Below, one piece after another: positions 6,226 to 6,240 of a stretch of DNA of 6,240 nt (the stretch's first letter is position 1; each line of letters starts with the position of its first letter). A model generated the notes under the pieces. That model worked only from the letters and a program-made list of their open reading frames with translations, was not told the DNA's origin and searched no databases. The stretch lies in the NCBI GenBank assembly GCA_001995005.1, contig MDJN01000114.1, positions 1 to 6,240 of the forward strand. The letters run 5' to 3'. This DNA comes from Candidatus Parepulonipiscium sp. PG-Nun2H_MBin03. Its GTDB lineage: Bacteria > Bacillota > Clostridia > Lachnospirales > Cellulosilyticaceae. A program made the position numbers and the translations under genes.

Positions 6226-6240
6226 TAAGGCAACTAACAT

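Larger units (their letters stand above)
5821..6240. other. 420-base intergenic region without a convincing gene
   Basis: I found no open frame here with a start, ribosome site and plausible protein on either strand. The region is very AT-rich and holds regulatory and structural DNA: the ribosome site of the binding-protein gene, a candidate promoter with palindromes (5860-5918), a second weaker promoter candidate (5973-6001), a 25-base inverted repeat (5937-5961), a minus-strand terminator (6062-6090) and a nested hairpin (6155-6225). The stretch 6091-6154 shows only a short palindrome, TCTAGCTAGA at 6111-6120. No tRNA or familiar riboswitch core was recognised. Confidence 0.7.

Noticed and set aside
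5821..6240. Riboswitch (cobalamin, NiCo or other) in the leader
   Set aside because: I could not find a recognisable conserved core, and the leader from the likely promoter is only about 65 bases, too short for most metal-related riboswitches.

Overview
This window comes from an AT-rich, Gram-positive anaerobe-type genome, most likely a clostridial Firmicute (Lachnospiraceae or a relative). I infer this from the low GC content, the A-rich codon use, the strong AGGAGG ribosome binding sites, and a binding lipoprotein with a Ser/Gly-rich linker after its lipobox cysteine. No rRNA or marker gene is present to fix the taxonomy.

All recognisable genes lie on the minus strand and read right to left as one tight cluster. 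A lipoprotein substrate-binding protein of the NikA/CntA type (4183-5820) is followed by two permeases, NikB-like (3162-4115) and NikC-like (2348-3169), and two ATPases, NikD-like (1536-2348) and NikE-like (775-1536). A MATE-family exporter (766 down to the left edge, partial) comes last. The last five genes overlap or sit within 8 bases of each other. The only real gap is between the binding protein and the first permease, and it holds an intrinsic terminator-like hairpin that could let the binding protein be made in excess over the membrane parts.

Together the first five genes make a complete nickel/opine-type ABC importer: the lipoprotein catches the metal complex outside, NikB/NikC form the channel and NikD/NikE supply ATP energy. 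The family call is firm (NikA-like WGxPYDPH and ELxLxRP motifs, NikB-like AWPGLG and RDMPVIQ, NikD-like LSGGMLQR, NikE-like DEAxSxLD). The exact ligand (free nickel, nickel-histidine, a metallophore, or another small complex) is not shown by the sequence. The tightly coupled MATE exporter recalls the S. aureus staphylopine (cnt) locus, where an exporter gene accompanies a Nik-type importer. No opine-synthase gene is visible here, so a metallophore export/import pair is only a hypothesis.

The right-hand 420 bases (5821-6240) hold no convincing gene. They contain a candidate promoter with adjacent short palindromes just upstream of the binding-protein gene, a 25-base near-palindrome further upstream, a minus-strand terminator that probably ends an upstream transcript, and, at the far right, a long nested hairpin whose tip resembles the end hairpins of IS200/IS605 (TnpB-type) elements.
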